Of a DNA stretch of 64,000 bases, positions 19,575 through 28,391 are shown one piece after another. The position numbers were made by a program, and so were the translations under genes. The notes under the pieces were generated by a model, which searched no databases, was not told the origin of the DNA, and saw nothing but the letters and a program-made list of their open reading frames with translations. Position 1 is the stretch's first letter; each line of letters opens with the position of its first letter. The DNA comes from Hufsiella arboris (GTDB lineage: Bacteria; Bacteroidota; Bacteroidia; Sphingobacteriales; Sphingobacteriaceae): positions 372,001 through 436,000 of the forward strand of contig NZ_WVHT01000003.1 in assembly GCF_009834875.1 (NCBI RefSeq), given 5' to 3'.

Positions 19575-20348
19575 TTAATCTTCGAGTTCAACCCACACAG
19601 GAGCATGATCGCTGCTTTTCTCCCAGCCGCGAACGTTTTTATCAACGCCAGCTGCTTTAAGGCGCTTATCAAGGTGTGGGCTTAACAGGAAGTGATCGAT
19701 TCGTAATCCGGCATTACGACCGTATGCATTGCGAAAATAGTCCCAAAACGTATAGATCGTATCATTTGGATATAGCTTACGAATTGCATCAGTCCAGCCT
19801 TGTGCGGTTAATTTTGCAAAAGCTGCACGCGTTTCTGGCCGAAAAAGCGCATCATCAACCCAGCGCTCTGGCTTGTAGACGTCAATTTCCGTAGGCATTA
19901 CATTATAGTCGCCGGTTAAAACCACCGGTTTTCCGGATGCAAAAAGTTCAGCGGCGTGCAGTGTTAGCCGTTCGAACCATTTGAGTTTATAATCAAACTT
20001 CGGCCCCGGCGCGGGATTACCGTTTGGCAGATAAAGGCATCCGATTGTAATTCCGTTTACCACCGCTTCGATATAGCGGCTATGAATATCTTCAGGATCG
20101 CCTGGTAATACTCTCCGAACTTCCTTGATCTCAGCGTTCTTAGCGAGAATGGCGACACCGTTCCAGCTCTTTTGTCCATGCCAGATAGCATTGTAGCCCG
20201 CATCCAGAATTGCCTGTTCCGGAAATTTTTCCTGCGGAGCCTTGAGTTCCTGTAAACAAGCCACATCGGGTGCAGATTCCTGGAGCCAGCGAAGAAGCAC
20301 AGGCAGGCGGCCGTTCACTCCATTTACGTTGTAGGTTGCTATTTTCAT
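19575..20348 (-). CDS. xth: Exodeoxyribonuclease III / AP endonuclease
   Basis: The 257 residues match the ExoIII-type endonuclease/exonuclease/phosphatase fold. They contain ATYNVNGVNGRL at the N-terminus, the metal-binding Glu in CLQELKAP (about 37), GDYNVMP with catalytic Asp/Asn, and the terminal SSDHAPVWVEL with the catalytic Asp-His. It acts in base excision repair, cutting at abasic sites and removing 3' blocks. It lies 83 bases downstream of the MNIO gene on the same strand, with no sign of a functional link. Confidence 0.94.
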   Translation of the reverse strand: MKIATYNVNGVNGRLPVLLRWLQESAPDVACLQELKAPQEKFPEQAILDAGYNAIWHGQKSWNGVAILAKNAEIKEVRRVLPGDPEDIHSRYIEAVVNGITIGCLYLPNGNPAPGPKFDYKLKWFERLTLHAAELFASGKPVVLTGDYNVMPTEIDVYKPERWVDDALFRPETRAAFAKLTAQGWTDAIRKLYPNDTIYTFWDYFRNAYGRNAGLRIDHFLLSPHLDKRLKAAGVDKNVRGWEKSSDHAPVWVELED

Positions 20349-20431
20349 ATCACTAGTTGCATCATCTTAAACCATAATGTACCGATCAGCTTTCAGTTAA
20401 AAGCGAAAAAAGAATTGTGAAATCTGTCAAA

Positions 20432-21580
20432 TTATTTCTTTTTCCACTTTTGAGCAATACTTATAGCTGTTTCAAGCATATGCGGTGCCCAGCTTTCGAT
20501 ACCCCAATCGGATTTTGCTAAGACTGAGGATTTTATCCGGCTAACGGCATCGTCGTAGGATGTTGAGTTCTCAAGAATATAGGATAGTTGTTGCTGTTCA
20601 ATATAAAGGTTTTCATCTTCTATAATATCTCCCGGCGGAACTATCTTTGGAGGAAAAAATGTATTTTCAGCGTCGTTTGGCACGCTTGTCTTATTTCGGA
20701 CGATCTGCTGCATCTTCAAAAAGTCGTTATAAAAATTTGATCGGCTTTCTTCTGTTTTCAAGCCGCTACCCAGTTGTTCCATTGTCACATACCTGACGTT
20801 TTTGCAATGATCCAATGCGCTATCTAGCAACTGATATACTTCGTCAGGAACGGCATCATCATGGGTGTCTCTCCTTATCCTTTTTCCACTTAGTGAAGAA
20901 TTTTCCCAACTGCCACCTGAAATATGAAATTCCCTTACCCGGTCAACAGGATACAATTTGATAATTTCATCGAAGCTGATTGAAAAATTGTGCATCTGGC
21001 AGTATAGATTATGCAGATCGAGAATGATGAATCCATTTACCGGTTCAACAAGAGTCTCAAGAAACTCTCCATGTTTTTTTACTTCGTCAATGCTGTATGA
21101 AAAAGCAAGATTCTCTAAACCTACCGGGCACTGGCATGCGTCATAAATCCTGTTAAGGCGATCTCTTCCTATAGTCAGCGTTTTACTGTTAAACGGAACA
21201 GCCAGCGGAGCTCCGTAATGAAAATTAGCGCCCGTCATAAAGCCGAAATGTTCGGTGATATGATCAAATTTAAATCTTGCAGAAAGCTTCTTTAAATTAT
21301 CCAGCCATTCTTGTTGCTGTATAGACCAGCGTCCGGAGAATATTGAGAAAAATACACCGTGCCCAATCAGGCGGCCTTCCTTGCTATAAGCGTCGATCAA
21401 ATCGCTAAACCACTCGGGAACTTCTGAAAAGTCAAGAGAATCAAATGCCCATTCTATTGCCTCGACCCTAGATTCCTCAAATAGAGGAATAGCCGCTGAC
21501 AAGATATCTGAATCAAGATTACAAGCTATCGTGGACGCGATTGCAGTCACTGGATCACTCTTAATTATCCCATTCCACAA
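20432..21580 (-). CDS. DUF692 / MNIO-family multinuclear iron enzyme (RiPP-modifying type)
   Basis: The 382-codon frame has no early ATG. Possible starts are TTG 21580, which overlaps the peptide gene by 16 bases, or GTG 21550 with AAGAG upstream. DUF692 landmarks in order: EAIEWAFDS (about 40-48), GHGVFFS (73-79), ITEHFGF (108-114), ENLAFS (156-161), ILDLHNLY (186-193), EFHISGG (217-223), RDTHDDAVP (237-245) and VTMEQLG. The His, Glu and Asp in these are candidate iron ligands. Known members (MbnB, TglH and relatives) oxidatively remodel cysteines in ribosomal peptides. The gene directly follows a small Cys-containing peptide gene, its likely substrate. About 80 extra C-terminal residues, predicted helical, lie outside the barrel and could act as a fused accessory domain. 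No separate partner protein is encoded next door. Confidence 0.85.
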   Translation of the reverse strand: MWNGIIKSDPVTAIASTIACNLDSDILSAAIPLFEESRVEAIEWAFDSLDFSEVPEWFSDLIDAYSKEGRLIGHGVFFSIFSGRWSIQQQEWLDNLKKLSARFKFDHITEHFGFMTGANFHYGAPLAVPFNSKTLTIGRDRLNRIYDACQCPVGLENLAFSYSIDEVKKHGEFLETLVEPVNGFIILDLHNLYCQMHNFSISFDEIIKLYPVDRVREFHISGGSWENSSLSGKRIRRDTHDDAVPDEVYQLLDSALDHCKNVRYVTMEQLGSGLKTEESRSNFYNDFLKMQQIVRNKTSVPNDAENTFFPPKIVPPGDIIEDENLYIEQQQLSYILENSTSYDDAVSRIKSSVLAKSDWGIESWAPHMLETAISIAQKWKKK

Positions 21581-21723
21581 CCCGGGCAGCTATATGGCTG
21601 AGTTTTTTTATTTTTTTTGCCGTTAGTAGTTTCAGGATTTGCGGCATCGTCTTTTTTACATCCAGCCGCTTGTACAGTGATACCGACAATTAATGCGCTG
21701 ATCAGGGCCTTTGATAGTTTCAT
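21565..21723 (-). CDS. Candidate MNIO substrate: lipoprotein-like peptide ending YSCPGCGMG
   Basis: This 52-codon gene runs from ATG 21723 to TAA 21565. Residues 1-21 form a hydrophobic export signal (MKLSKALISALIVG...) ending AAGC, with Cys22 a probable lipidation site. A short Lys/Asn/Thr-rich linker follows, and the last nine residues are YSCPGCGMG with Cys46 and Cys49. The gene abuts or overlaps the DUF692/MNIO gene on the same strand. MNIO enzymes are known to act on Cys in small precursor peptides that often carry signal sequences. That this peptide is the substrate is inference from adjacency and the Cys pair. It could alternatively be a metal-binding lipoprotein that the enzyme does not touch. 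Confidence 0.75.
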   Translation of the reverse strand: MKLSKALISALIVGITVQAAGCKKDDAANPETTNGKKNKKTQPYSCPGCGMG

Positions 21724-21979
21724 AATTTGAGGTTAGTAGAAGTTTTCCGATAAACTAATTTGATTTAAAGATAATACAAATATTTATTGTTTAAAACCAA
21801 AGTGTTCAACTCATAAAGGTTAGTGCATATAACCGGTACGGATTAACATGATCCTTGATCACTCGTTAAAGAATCTAGCAAAACGTTCTTATTGCGCGCT
21901 GTTATCTTCGCGCTGCAATCGTGTAATGTATAAATGAGAAGTAAGGGTTTTTTGATAACTGTTCGGCACATCATTTTTT

Positions 21980-22020
21980 TTAAAAAGAAAAGACCTGCAA
22001 TCAATGACTACAGGTCTTTA
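21980..22020 (-). terminator. Terminator of the tRNA array
   Basis: On the minus strand AAAGACCTG pairs with CAGGTCTTT around a 13-base loop and runs into TCTTTTT. It lies 17 bases beyond the 3' end of the last tRNA-Glu. Confidence 0.8.
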
Positions 22021-22036
22021 AATATTTGTTGTTTCG

Positions 22037-22108
22037 TAGCCCGTAGGGGAATCGAACCCCTGTTTCAAGAATGAAAATCTTGCGTCCTAACCCCTAGACG
22101 AACGGGCC
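22037..22108 (-). tRNA. tRNA-Glu(TTC), copy 1
   Basis: The 72 nucleotides fold as a tRNA: acceptor GGCCCGT/ACGGGCT, D-arm GTCTAGGGGTTAGGAC, anticodon loop TTTTCAT (anticodon TTC) on a CAAGA/TCTTG stem, and T-arm AGGGG-TTCGATT-CCCCT. CCA is not encoded. It is the last gene of a four-tRNA minus-strand array. Confidence 0.96.
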
Positions 22109-22197
22109 TTTTAAGCTGAAAGCTTAGAGTCAAATGTTTAAAGCTTCTAGCGAGTCGCTTTAGTTTTTGAACTTTTGGCTTTCAGCCTTTTTTTAGG

Positions 22198-22270
<73 letters not shown>

Positions 22271-22336
22271 CTCTGTTAAGTTTCAAGCCTTTGAAACTTC
22301 TGATAAAAAAGACTCTGTTTCCAGAGTCATCTTTTG

Positions 22337-22408
22337 TAGCCCGTAGGGGAATCGAACCCCTGTTTCTAGAATGAAAATCTAACGTCCTAACCCCTAGACG
22401 AACGGGCC
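22337..22408 (-). tRNA. tRNA-Glu(TTC), copy 2
   Basis: Same acceptor, D- and T-arms as the copy at 22037, but the anticodon stem is TTAGA/TCTAG instead of CAAGA/TCTTG. One of the changes is a compensatory A-T to T-A swap (28:42), so both copies look functional. Confidence 0.96.
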
Positions 22409-22472
22409 TTTTAAGCTTTCAGCTTCCAGATATCAGCTGTAATCTGATGGCTGAAAGCTGATTGCTTTTTAG

Positions 22473-22545
<73 letters not shown>

Positions 22546-22597
22546 CTTTAACAATTCAGGTTTTTTAGCTTTTAAGGGCTTTTAGTATCTCCCCGAA

Positions 22598-22628
22598 TTG
22601 GACTGCAAAGATATATTTCGTTTCTTTG
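22598..22628 (+). promoter_or_regulatory. Promoter of era, overlapping a divergent promoter
   Basis: A TTG box at 22598-22600 and TTTCTTTG at 22621-22628 are 20 bases apart, a near match to the Bacteroidota TTTG-N19/21-TAnnTTTG pattern. The era ATG is 29 bases downstream. The site is one half of a palindrome with 14-base arms. Confidence 0.6.
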
Positions 22629-22637
22629 CAGTCCAAA
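22606..22637 (-). promoter_or_regulatory. Promoter of the tRNA array, overlapping the era promoter
   Basis: On the minus strand TTTG (22637-22634) and TATCTTTG (22613-22606) are exactly 20 bases apart and match the Bacteroidota promoter consensus fully. The first tRNA gene starts 61 bases further on. Both boxes sit inside the palindrome shared with the plus-strand promoter. Confidence 0.7.
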
Positions 22638-22656
22638 TATTTTTAAAAAAAATTAA

Positions 22657-23535
22657 ATGTCGCATAAAGCCGGATTTGTAAGCCTTGTGGGGAAGCCAAA
22701 TGTGGGCAAATCTACGCTGATGAATGCCCTCGTTGGAGAGCAAATGTCTATCGTAACGCCTAAAGCGCAAACTACCCGTCATCGTATACTTGGGATCGTC
22801 AACGAACCTGAGTATCAGATTGTGTTTTCCGATACCCCCGGCATTATAAAACCTAACTACGGTTTGCAGGAATCCATGATGAGCTTTGTGAACGGCTCGC
22901 TGGTTGATGCAGACATTATCATCTTCGTTACCGACATCAACGAAAGGTATGATGAGAGCGACGTATTGGAAAAACTTAAAAACACCTCCTCGCCTATCGC
23001 GGTTATTATAAACAAGATTGACAAATCAACCGAAGAGTACGTTAAAGCGAAGCTCGCGTACTGGCAGGAGACCTTAAATCCTAAAGCGATCTTTGCAGTT
23101 TCGGCACTTCATAAGCATAATGTTGAAGCTGTGATGAACTTTATCCTCGAGGAAATACCTGAACATCCGCCCTATTACGAAAAGGACGCGCTGACAGATA
23201 AGACGGAACGTTTCTTCGTATCAGAGATCATCCGTGAGAAAGTGTTTAAATTGTATGAAAAGGAAATTCCTTACAGCACCGAAATTATCATTACAGCTTA
23301 CAAGGAAGAAGAAAATATAAACAGGATCAGCGCAGAAATTATCGTTGAGCGCGATTCACAAAAAAATATCCTGATTGGAAAAGGTGGTGAAATGCTTAAA
23401 AAAGTTGGAACGTATGCCCGAAAGGATATGGAGGAGTTTTTACAAAAGAAAGTTTTCCTGGAGATGTTTGTGAAGGTAATCCCGGATTGGCGCAACAGAA
23501 AAAATTACCTGAAAAAATTCGGATACGAAGAATAA
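22657..23535 (+). CDS. era: GTPase Era, ribosome assembly
   Basis: The 292 residues comprise a TRAFAC GTPase domain and a C-terminal KH RNA-binding domain. G1 is GKPNVGKS (11-18), G2 Thr lies in TTRHRILG, G3 is DTPG, G4 is NKID and G5 is SALHKHN. The KH domain has ILIGKGGEMLKKVG (about 241-254). Era binds the 3' end of 16S rRNA in 30S maturation. Length fits the family (about 300). Der follows 67 bases later. Confidence 0.97.
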   Translation: MSHKAGFVSLVGKPNVGKSTLMNALVGEQMSIVTPKAQTTRHRILGIVNEPEYQIVFSDTPGIIKPNYGLQESMMSFVNGSLVDADIIIFVTDINERYDESDVLEKLKNTSSPIAVIINKIDKSTEEYVKAKLAYWQETLNPKAIFAVSALHKHNVEAVMNFILEEIPEHPPYYEKDALTDKTERFFVSEIIREKVFKLYEKEIPYSTEIIITAYKEEENINRISAEIIVERDSQKNILIGKGGEMLKKVGTYARKDMEEFLQKKVFLEMFVKVIPDWRNRKNYLKKFGYEE

Positions 23536-23602
23536 AACGGGTTTATGAGTCACGATTGTTAATTGGAATAATCGTAAGCCTAAAATCCAAAATTTAATTA
23601 AA

Positions 23603-24904
23603 ATGAGCAATATAGTAGCAATAGTAGGAAGGCCGAATGTCGGGAAATCAACATTATATAACCGCTTAACCGAAAGCCGGAAGGCGATAGTTGATGACTT
23701 CAGCGGCGTTACCCGCGACAGGCACTACGGTGTTGCAGAGTGGACGGATAAGACATTTACAGTAATTGATACCGGTGGTTATGTAGCCGGATCTGACGAT
23801 ATTTTCGAAGCAGCAATCCGCGAACAAGTGTTGATTGCCATCGAAGAAGCTACAGTAATCCTTTTTATGGTTGACGTAACAACCGGCGTCACCGATCTCG
23901 ACGATGATATCGCCGACATTCTTCGTCGTGGAAAAAAACCGGTGTTTGTAGTCGCAAACAAGGTGGATAATAACAATCTTCGCAACGAGGCGGCTATTTT
24001 CTACAGTTTTGGGCTGGGAGATATTCACCTGATCTCATCTATGACCGGCTCTGGTACCGGAGAGTTACTGGACGAGGTTATCAAGCATTTTGAAGACGAG
24101 CCACAAGACGAAAACCAATTACCAAAATATGCGATCGTTGGCCGACCGAATGTGGGAAAATCTTCGTTGATCAACGCACTGATTGGAAAGGAACGGAACA
24201 TCGTAACGCCGGTTGCCGGCACGACACGTGATTCCATCCACATCCATTACAACCAGTTCGGCCATGAATTTATGCTGGTTGATACGGCCGGGCTCCGCAA
24301 GAAAGCCAAGGTTCATGAAAATATCGAGTTCTATTCGGTGATGCGAACAATCAAGGCTCTTGAAGAATCTGACGTAGTGATTTTAATGATTGACGCTGTT
24401 GAAGGAATCGAATCGCAGGATATCAACATATTTCACCTGGCTGAAAAGAATAAAAAAGGCGTCGTGATTCTCGTCAATAAGTGGGATCTGATTGAAAAGA
24501 ACAATAAAACAATTAAAGTTTTTGAAGATCTGATCAAAGAAAAAACAGCGCCGTTTACAGATGTGCCGATAATTTTTACATCGGTCGTTGAAAAACAGCG
24601 AATATTCAAAGCGATTGAAGCCGCCTCGAAGGTTTACGAAAACAAATTAAAAAAGGTGCCTACCTCCAAGTTAAACGATGTGATGCTCCCGATTATTGAA
24701 GCTACACCTCCTCCGTCGACTAAAGGAAAATATGTGAAGATCAAGTATATCACGCAAATCAGCGGATCTTCACCCATGTTTGCATTTTTCTGCAACTTGC
24801 CTCAATACATCAAAGAACCTTACAAACGCTTCCTGGAAAATAAACTGCGTGAAAATTTCGATTTTTCGGGGGTGCCAATACAAATTTATTTCAGACAAAA
24901 ATAA
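23603..24904 (+). CDS. der: Double-domain GTPase Der (EngA), 50S assembly
   Basis: The 433 residues hold two tandem GTPase domains and a C-terminal KH-like domain. The first G1 motif is [12 protein letters not shown] (8-19) with DTGG and NKVD. The second is [12 protein letters not shown] (about 181) with DTAGLRKK and NKWD. The C-terminal KH-like part includes [10 protein letters not shown] and PIQIYFRQK. Der is needed for large-subunit maturation. The arrangement after era suggests a shared transcript. Confidence 0.97.
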   Translation: MSNIVAIVGRPNVGKSTLYNRLTESRKAIVDDFSGVTRDRHYGVAEWTDKTFTVIDTGGYVAGSDDIFEAAIREQVLIAIEEATVILFMVDVTTGVTDLDDDIADILRRGKKPVFVVANKVDNNNLRNEAAIFYSFGLGDIHLISSMTGSGTGELLDEVIKHFEDEPQDENQLPKYAIVGRPNVGKSSLINALIGKERNIVTPVAGTTRDSIHIHYNQFGHEFMLVDTAGLRKKAKVHENIEFYSVMRTIKALEESDVVILMIDAVEGIESQDINIFHLAEKNKKGVVILVNKWDLIEKNNKTIKVFEDLIKEKTAPFTDVPIIFTSVVEKQRIFKAIEAASKVYENKLKKVPTSKLNDVMLPIIEATPPPSTKGKYVKIKYITQISGSSPMFAFFCNLPQYIKEPYKRFLENKLRENFDFSGVPIQIYFRQK

Positions 24905-24906
24905 CT

Positions 24907-25113
24907 ATGAACAAATTAGCTACCGCTTTATTACTGGTGGGATTACTGGCAGGCACTGCATGCAGTAATAATTCCGAAAAAGATAAGGAAAAACAAGATT
25001 CAATTGCAGCGAATGCTACCGCTGATTCGTTGCTAAAAGCCGCTACCGACACAGTTTCTGCAGCAGACAGCGCCGCTACTGATCATACCGCAACCGACAG
25101 CGTAAAACACTAA
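24907..25113 (+). CDS. Small Thr/Ala/Asp-rich lipoprotein
   Basis: The 68 residues start 2 bases after the der stop, so translation is probably coupled. Residues 1-19 form a signal ending AGTAC, with Cys19 a likely lipidation site. The remainder is low-complexity (KDKEKQDS, then repeated ADS/ATD units), probably unstructured. I do not recognise a family; its role is unknown. Confidence 0.7.
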   Translation: MNKLATALLLVGLLAGTACSNNSEKDKEKQDSIAANATADSLLKAATDTVSAADSAATDHTATDSVKH

Positions 25114-25120
25114 AAAAATC

Positions 25121-25168
25121 AACACTTCAGGTCCGGAAAAATTTAAACTAACGCGCCTGAAGTGCTCT
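25121..25168. terminator. Hairpin between convergent genes
   Basis: CACTTCAGG (25123-25131) and CCTGAAGTG (25156-25164) form a 9-base-pair stem with a 24-base loop, flanked by A-runs on the left and CTCTTT on the right. It lies between the small lipoprotein gene and the convergent protease gene and could serve both. Confidence 0.55.
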
Positions 25169-25171
25169 TTA

Positions 25172-26800
25172 TCAATCCCTTAAATAAGCGAGCTGTTTAC
25201 CGTGAAATACTTCAAGACACTTCGCTATAGCTTTATCCTGATTATTTATTACACGATAATAAGCGCTGTCGCCAAAATAATACTTCGCGATCATCGCTTT
25301 AAGGTCCGCGGTTATGATCTTTTTTGACAAGGTAACCTCGGTGGGTGATGCGTCAATTTTCCGGGTCGAACTGTATGCGACCAATAAATTGTACGTATCG
25401 TCGGAGATTTTATAACTTTTGACAAAATCGGTGAGAGTTGTTACCTGAATTGACGGAATGATATGATTGAACATAAAATCGTTCAATATTCCTTTGTAAG
25501 ATAATTGGTAATAAAACTCGGTAAAACCGGCCGTATCAACCGGGATATAAACATCAGGCACAATACCTCCACCAGAATAAATTGTTCGCCCTGCGGCAGT
25601 TTTAAAAGATTTGTTGTGGGTGTATAAGCTATCGAAGGCATGTTTACCGTCCGAAACAAGTTCGCCGCTTTTCATACGCTGACTTACTTCGTTGAAATAT
25701 GCATCGGTTCCGTTTTTGTATGAACGTTGAATAGACCGGCCAGACGGTGTATAATATCGTGCAACCGTTAGGTTAAGAGCAGAACCATCGCCAAAATCAA
25801 ATTGCTCCTGAACCAACCCCTTGCCAAAAGATCTCCGTCCAATTACAACGCCGCGGTCAAGATCCTGTATCGCACCGGCGACTATTTCGCTGGCCGAAGC
25901 GGTGTTTTCATCGATCAGTACCGCTAATTTTCCGTGTTCAAAGTCGCCTTCGGCTGTAGAAAAATAATCTGTCCTTGGTTCGTGTTCGCCCTGCGTATAA
26001 ACGATTAGCTTTTTTTCAGGCAAAAACTGATCCGCCAGGGCCGTTGCCGCAGTAAGATAACCTCCCCCGTTTCCGCGAAGATCCAGAACAAGGTTCTTCA
26101 TGTGCGAATTCTTAAGCTTTGTTAATGACTCGCTGAAATCGAGATCTGTTTGGGCGCCAAACTTGCTGATTTTAATATAGCCCGAAGTATCGTCAAGCAT
26201 ATAAGCCGCATCGATACTGCTAACGATGATTTTATCACGAATGACGTCAATGGTTTGGATGCCTGTTTTTTTCCGCAGGATCATAAGAGAAACTTTCGTA
26301 CCACGTTTGCCCCGGATTTTTTCAACTACATTTTTACGACTTACATCGCTTCCAACTATCGGGTGATGATTTATTTCGAGGATCATATCGCCACGTTTCA
26401 TCCCGGCCATCTCTGCAGGCCCGCCTGGATTTACCGATGTAACCAGCAGCGTATCATTCAGGATATAATATTCAATACCGATTCCATTGAAGTTTCCTTC
26501 CAGATCTTCTTGAAGCATCCGTGCATCAGACGGCGGCAGGTATGCCGAATGGGGATCAAGTTTTTTTAAAATATTATCAATCGCCTGGCTTTGAAGAGTA
26601 TCGACTTTAACCTGATCAACGTATTTAGAACCAATGATTTGCAGTACTTTTTCAACCTTTTCGGGAACACGCGGTAATAGGGTAACACCATGCCTGTCCG
26701 GAATATCTCTGTAAAATTTCGGACCGATAATCATCCCGGCAGCAAGCGCTGCGGCGTAACAAGCGGCGATAAAAAGATTTTTTTTCGTTTGCGGCAACAT
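25172..26800 (-). CDS. S41-family C-terminal processing peptidase (CtpA type)
   Basis: The 542 residues begin with a membrane anchor or signal (LFIAACYAAALAAGMIIG, residues 9-26). A PDZ domain follows at about 85-170 (GIGIEYYILNDTLLVTSV, then PAEMAGMKRGDMILEINH), then the S41 catalytic core with DLRGNGGG, the nucleophile Ser in TASASEIVAG (about 310) and the general-base Lys in RRSFGKGLVQ. The C-terminal 130 residues are helical and specific to Bacteroidota carboxy-terminal proteases. It probably acts in the periplasm on envelope proteins. Confidence 0.92.
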   Translation of the reverse strand: MLPQTKKNLFIAACYAAALAAGMIIGPKFYRDIPDRHGVTLLPRVPEKVEKVLQIIGSKYVDQVKVDTLQSQAIDNILKKLDPHSAYLPPSDARMLQEDLEGNFNGIGIEYYILNDTLLVTSVNPGGPAEMAGMKRGDMILEINHHPIVGSDVSRKNVVEKIRGKRGTKVSLMILRKKTGIQTIDVIRDKIIVSSIDAAYMLDDTSGYIKISKFGAQTDLDFSESLTKLKNSHMKNLVLDLRGNGGGYLTAATALADQFLPEKKLIVYTQGEHEPRTDYFSTAEGDFEHGKLAVLIDENTASASEIVAGAIQDLDRGVVIGRRSFGKGLVQEQFDFGDGSALNLTVARYYTPSGRSIQRSYKNGTDAYFNEVSQRMKSGELVSDGKHAFDSLYTHNKSFKTAAGRTIYSGGGIVPDVYIPVDTAGFTEFYYQLSYKGILNDFMFNHIIPSIQVTTLTDFVKSYKISDDTYNLLVAYSSTRKIDASPTEVTLSKKIITADLKAMIAKYYFGDSAYYRVINNQDKAIAKCLEVFHGKQLAYLRD

Positions 26801-26924
26801 CCTCTCAAATCCTGCATAAAATTACTTATTTTTTGCGTCAGATAAATGAAAACGTGGTTTTTTATTAACAAATCTTAAATTAACCCGTGAGAACCTTTGC
26901 CAATTATTTAATTAATTTTGTACT

Positions 26925-27743
26925 ATGAAGCAAACGACCGAACAGGATTCCACATATCATGATTTAGAAACCATGTCTTTAGGTGATTTACTGCGGGGTA
27001 TTAATAACGAAGACAAAACCGTTCCATACGCTGTTGAAAAAGTCATACCAACAATTGAAAAATTAGTAAAAGCTGTTGTCGAGAAAATGAAAAAAGGCGG
27101 CAGATTATTCTATATCGGTGCAGGAACCAGCGGACGGCTGGGCGTGGTTGACGCATCAGAATGCCCGCCAACTTACGGAGTTCCATACGATCTTGTGATC
27201 GGGATAATTGCGGGCGGAGATACAGCCATTCGCCGCGCTGTCGAATTTGCTGAAGATGACTGGAACCAGGCATGGAAAGATCTTGAACAGTATGATATAA
27301 GTGAAACGGATGTATTGATAGGAATTGCAGCGTCCGGAACTACTCCTTATGTGATCGGCGGTTTGCGGAAAGCCAACGAAAAAGGAATTTTAACAGGCTG
27401 CGTGGTTTGTAACGAGGGCACGCCCGTTGCAGCCGAAGCCACTTACCCGGTAGAAGTTGTGGTAGGCCCTGAATTCGTAACCGGATCAACCAGGATGAAA
27501 TCGGGCACGGCGCAAAAACTTGTTCTTAACATGATCAGCACATCGGTAATGATACAGCTGGGGCGCGTTAAGGGTAATAAAATGTTTGATATGCAGTTAA
27601 CAAATCATAAGCTGGTTGAACGTGCAATCAACATGGTTAAGCAGGCAACCGGCGCTGACACAGAAACCGCGCACAAATTACTTGATCAACATGGCAGTGT
27701 AAGAAAAGCTGTCGAAATTTTTCAATCGCAAAAGGGCGCTTAA
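26925..27743 (+). CDS. murQ: N-acetylmuramic acid 6-phosphate etherase
   Basis: The 272 residues contain a SIS domain with YIGAGTSGRLGVVDASECPP (about 62-81), where Glu79 corresponds to the family catalytic Glu. GITASGTT-like GIAASGTTPYVIGGL and VTGSTRMKSGTAQKL bind the phosphosugar. MurQ removes the lactyl ether from MurNAc-6-P to give GlcNAc-6-P during cell-wall recycling. It is slightly shorter than the E. coli protein (298). A -7-like TAATTTTG lies only 4 bases before the ATG, so a leaderless or very short 5' end is possible. Confidence 0.95.
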   Translation: MKQTTEQDSTYHDLETMSLGDLLRGINNEDKTVPYAVEKVIPTIEKLVKAVVEKMKKGGRLFYIGAGTSGRLGVVDASECPPTYGVPYDLVIGIIAGGDTAIRRAVEFAEDDWNQAWKDLEQYDISETDVLIGIAASGTTPYVIGGLRKANEKGILTGCVVCNEGTPVAAEATYPVEVVVGPEFVTGSTRMKSGTAQKLVLNMISTSVMIQLGRVKGNKMFDMQLTNHKLVERAINMVKQATGADTETAHKLLDQHGSVRKAVEIFQSQKGA

Positions 27744-27775
27744 TAAACGGCTTTAAGGAAAGGCCTAAATTAGCT

Positions 27776-28342
27776 ATGCACGAAATAGAACCATATTACC
27801 GCTGGCGGGATGATTATATTGCTTCGGAAGATGAGCGGTCGCCTTTCTACAATACCGAATACAGCGAGTTTGAATTCGACAAGCAGATATACAACTATTT
27901 CATCCACCCGCAATGGGACACGTTTGGATCAAGCACACTCTACTTAAAAGTTCTTTATACAGATTACGATCGCGGATATTCGATCATCGAGTTTATCGGC
28001 GAATGGAACGATGCTATTTACAATGACATAATGCTGCTTAAACGCGAAATCATCGAACTGATGATCGCCGAAGGAATTGATAAGTTTATTCTTATCGGGG
28101 AAAACGTGTTAAACTTTCATGCATCGGATGACTGCTATTACGAAGAGTGGTTCCAGGAAGTAGATGACGGATGGATAGCCGGTGTCAATTTCAGGGAGCA
28201 CGTGATTGAAGAGTTTAAGCAAAGCAATATTGATTACTACATAAACTTTGGCGGAGAACTTGATGATTTTAACTGGAGAAACCTCAAACCTATTCAGTTC
28301 TTTAAGAAAGTGGAAAACCAGCTAACCAAGCGCCTTAATTAA
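27776..28342 (+). CDS. Conserved protein of unknown function, acidic and aromatic-rich
   Basis: This 188-residue soluble protein is very rich in Tyr, Phe, Asp and Glu (YYRWRDDYIASEDERSPFYN at the start). It appears to be a conserved Sphingobacteria-type protein, but I know no function. There is no signal peptide or transmembrane helix. The layout suggests alternating strands with a long helix (NDIMLLKREIIELMIAEG, about 83-100). It sits 32 bases after murQ and 49 bases before the BI-1 gene, so co-transcription with murQ is possible. Confidence 0.75.
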   Translation: MHEIEPYYRWRDDYIASEDERSPFYNTEYSEFEFDKQIYNYFIHPQWDTFGSSTLYLKVLYTDYDRGYSIIEFIGEWNDAIYNDIMLLKREIIELMIAEGIDKFILIGENVLNFHASDDCYYEEWFQEVDDGWIAGVNFREHVIEEFKQSNIDYYINFGGELDDFNWRNLKPIQFFKKVENQLTKRLN

Positions 28343-28391
28343 ATCTTCATTTTTAATTTATACTTTGCATCAATAATTATTCGAAATAAAA

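Noticed and set aside
26150..26569. 139-codon plus-strand frame opposite the CtpA-type protease
   Set aside because: Lies fully inside a well-supported gene; no motif.
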